A stretch of DNA of 64,000 bases, from positions 14,557,459 through 14,621,458 of the forward strand of contig OY987233.1 of the NCBI GenBank assembly GCA_963920705.1, given 5' to 3'. A model generated the notes under the pieces. The model made no database searches, had not been told where the DNA came from, and saw nothing but the letters and a program-made list of their open reading frames with translations. The translations under genes were made by a program, and so were the position numbers. Of the stretch, positions 58,511 through 64,000 are shown piece by piece. Numbering within the stretch: the first letter of the stretch is position 1; the number at the start of each line of letters is the position of its first letter. The stretch comes from Odiellus spinosus (taxonomy: Eukaryota; Arthropoda; Arachnida; Opiliones; Phalangiidae).

Positions 58511-59880
58511 CTATTCTGATTGGATAAAAAATTAAATATATATATATTTTTTTTTCAAATCTTAAAAATCGAAATCAAATATTCTACCTCTAACGTTTTC
58601 TAAAAAGAACTCAAAACGCGTAATAATTAGTTTTAAGCACATTATATTTAAATTTAAGTATTTATAACTTACTTCACCCCCATGAGTTTAATTGTTAGAT
58701 TGGCCATATGTCATTAATAATGTCATGGAAGTTGAGTTTTTTTTTTGTTTTTTTTTTTTGACACTTTTTTTATATTTTGAATGTCGAGTATAATATAACC
58801 AACAGGTTCAAGCGTGGAGATAATAAAACTTCGTAATTGCCTTTTATCTCTACTCCCCGCCTTTATCATTAATAGCCCAATATTATTGTACTTTTTTTTT
58901 TTCTTTTCAGTTTTAAATACTAAGCGGCAGTTTTTAAGCTGTATTTTTTTATTTTTTTCAACCTAACATAAATTAAAATAGCCACTTAAAATCAAAGGAA
59001 ACCCACTAAAATACAAACTATAGTATTAACGTTATAATAGGTCTAGAAGTTTTTACGGTGATGAGAAATAAAATCTTTAAAATATACTATTTAGTCGGAA
59101 AACCACTATGAAAAACTACTATCACCTTAAAAAAAGTATTATTTTAACCAAAAAAAAAAAAACAATAATATCGTAAAAACTGTATTATAATAAATTTTAA
59201 ATTTGTTCCCACAAAATTACTACCATTTGACCAAGAAATGTGTTTTTTAAGTCATTCCTTCAAAAAAAAAAAAAAAAAAAAGTGAAAAACCACGGCAGGA
59301 TTCAGCGATATTCATTTAAATATTTTAGTTCTTTTTTTTCCTTTTTTTTTCAGTTCTTGCGTTTTTAATTTAATTTTCAACATATATTATTTTTTATTTA
59401 AAGGGTAAGTAGCACGAGAATTTGAATAAAGTTCAAAATTACCTTCAATATAAAACCAATTTCGTCGAAATTGGCCAAAAAATAGTGTTTTTTTTTTTTT
59501 AGAAAAATTTTACAATTTAATTTGAATATTTTTAAATATGGATAAACTAAGATTTAATACTTTAAATTTTGACTTTAATACAACCAGTTCTAATAAAAGG
59601 TTGGATTTTGATATTAATTCAATTCTGAAAAATAATTTTCCAACATGACGTCATCATAATCTTTAAAAGATATATTGGCCGATTTTGAAGGAATTTGTTT
59701 GCATTTTGTAGCTAAATTTGTATTGTCTATTTAGATACATTACCCAACATGAAATTCCCATAAAACTAACCCTTTAAATCCGAAAAAAATACAGCCTCCG
59801 TAAATAAGATGGTAGTTTTCTGCTAAAATGGAGCTTTTTCTTACAATTGAGGGTAATGAAGGATTTTTCAGCCATAATAA
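58511..59880. other. Intergenic AT-rich stretch
   Basis: It contains poly(T) and poly(A) runs (58737-58760, 59263-59281). No gene or element end is recognised. Confidence 0.45.
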
Positions 59881-59884
59881 AGGT

Positions 59885-60830
59885 TCCCCCCCACCCAACA
59901 ATGAAGGGTTTTTCCCCTACAATGAATGTTTTTTTCTTCCCTACAATGAATGTTTTTTTCTTCCCTACAAAGAAGGTTTTTTTCCCTACAATGAAGGGTA
60001 TTTTTTTCCCTACAATGAAGGGTATTTTTTTCCCTACAATGAAGGGTATTTTTTTCCCTACAATGAAGGGTATTTTTTTCCCTACAATGAAGGGTATTTT
60101 TTTCCCTACAATGAAGGGTATTTTTTTCCCTACAATGAAGGGTATTTTTTTCCCTACAATGAAGGGTTTTTCCCTACAATGAAGGGTATTTTTTTCCCTA
60201 CAATGAAGGGTTTTTCCCTACAATGAAGGGTTTTTCCCTACAATGAAGGGTTTTTCCCTACAATGAAGGGTTTTTCCCTACAATGAAGGGTTTTTCCCTA
60301 CAATGAAGGGTTTTTCCCTACAATGAAGGGTTTTTCCCTACAATGAAGGGTTTTTCCCTACAATGAAGGGTTTTTCCCTACAATGAAGGGTTTTTCCCTA
60401 CAATGAAGGGTTTTTCCCTACAATGAAGGGTTTTTCCCTACAATGAAGGGTTTTTCCCTACAATGAAGGGTTTTTTCCCTACAATGAAGGGTTTTTTCCC
60501 TACAATGAAGGGTTTTTTCCCTACAATGAAGGGTTTTTTCCCTACAATGAAGGGTTTTTTCCCTACAATGAAGGGTTTTTTCCCTACAATGAAGGGTTTT
60601 TTCCCTACAATGAAGGGTTTTTTCCCTACAATGAAGGGTTTTTTCCCTACAATGAAGGGTTTTTTCCCTACAATGAAGGGTTTTTTCCCTACAATGAAGG
60701 TTTTTTTCCCTACAATGAAGGTTTTTTTCCCTACAATGAAGGTTTTTTTTCCTACAATGAAGGTTTTTTTCCCTACAATGAAAGTTTTTTTCCCTACAAT
60801 GAAAGTTTTTTTCCCTACAATAGAGTTTCC
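59885..60830. repeat. Minisatellite with unit length changing 24, 20, 21 bp
   Basis: The constant core CCCTACAATGAAGGGT is followed by a T-rich spacer. The unit is 24 bp at about 59990-60170, 20 bp at about 60200-60460 and 21 bp at about 60460-60800. The last copies switch to GAAGGTTT, then GAAAGTTT. There are about 45 copies. It ends about 90 bp beyond the BTBD10 poly(A) signal. Confidence 0.95.
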
Positions 60831-60921
60831 CTCTTTAAAATAAGTTTTTACCACTACAATAAAGGTTTGTTTACCCAGAATATTTCAACCTTTTCGTTTT
60901 AAAATGTACAAAAACACTGAT

Positions 60922-60927
60922 TTTATT
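60922..60927 (-). promoter_or_regulatory. Poly(A) signal for BTBD10 homologue
   Basis: AATAAA on the - strand, about 105 bases after the stop at 61030, is the first canonical hexamer. Confidence 0.65.
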
Positions 60928-61029
60928 TGTCTATACGAAGCAACACAGAACCCCTAAACTGTCCCATATTCGTTTAAACCAATTAGCTGGCCAATACGAA
61001 CGAAATTTGAACTTTACCTTTCTTCCGGG

Positions 61030-64000
<2,971 letters not shown>

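Noticed and set aside
59828-60854. FFPTMKG and VGKKPFI repeat open frames
   Set aside because: They are artefacts of 24 and 21 bp minisatellite units.

Overview
This is an AT-rich, intron-rich animal nuclear sequence, probably from an arthropod. The ephrin domain resembles insect ephrins in wording, introns are GT-AG, and P-like, hAT-like and TTAA-targeting DNA transposon relics are scattered throughout. The species is not identified; the arthropod placement is an inference from one protein family. Three host genes can be read, all spliced into many small exons that simple open-reading-frame scanning largely misses.

Region by region: 1-20.6 kb has no recognised host exon. It holds minisatellites with 31, 34 and 32 bp units, degenerate repeats of about 150 bp, and MITEs. 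Two elements stand out: a 1.07 kb P-like element with a THAP fragment nested inside a TTAA MITE, and a 2.5 kb foldback element with arms of about 1 kb that carries a second MITE. 20.66-23.37 kb is the 3' part of an ephrin gene on the + strand (five exons, 5' end not found). 25.7-41.4 kb is a block of about 15 kb of tandem arrays. Its orientation flips at a hinge near 32.6 kb, making one very large inverted repeat between two convergent genes. 41.48-52.36 kb is a complete TTLL12 gene on the - strand: 12 coding exons, 642 residues, close to the human length of 644. 52.4-61 kb is intergenic, with MITEs and minisatellites of 33, about 30 and 20-24 bp. 61.03-64 kb is the 3' part of a BTBD10/KCTD20-type gene on the - strand (five exons), running off the window end.

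The genes do not form an obvious functional unit. Ephrin is a contact guidance ligand, TTLL12 a cytoplasmic/nuclear TTL-like pseudoenzyme, and BTBD10 a BTB protein linked to AKT signalling. BTBD10 and TTLL12 are in tandem on the - strand; ephrin converges on TTLL12. The most unusual content is the repeat architecture. Minisatellites press to within about a dozen bases of two TTLL12 splice sites and to within about 60-90 bases of two gene ends. The large central arrays are built from poly(T)-ACAG units that look like 3' splice sites and lie in the sense direction of whichever flanking gene is nearer.
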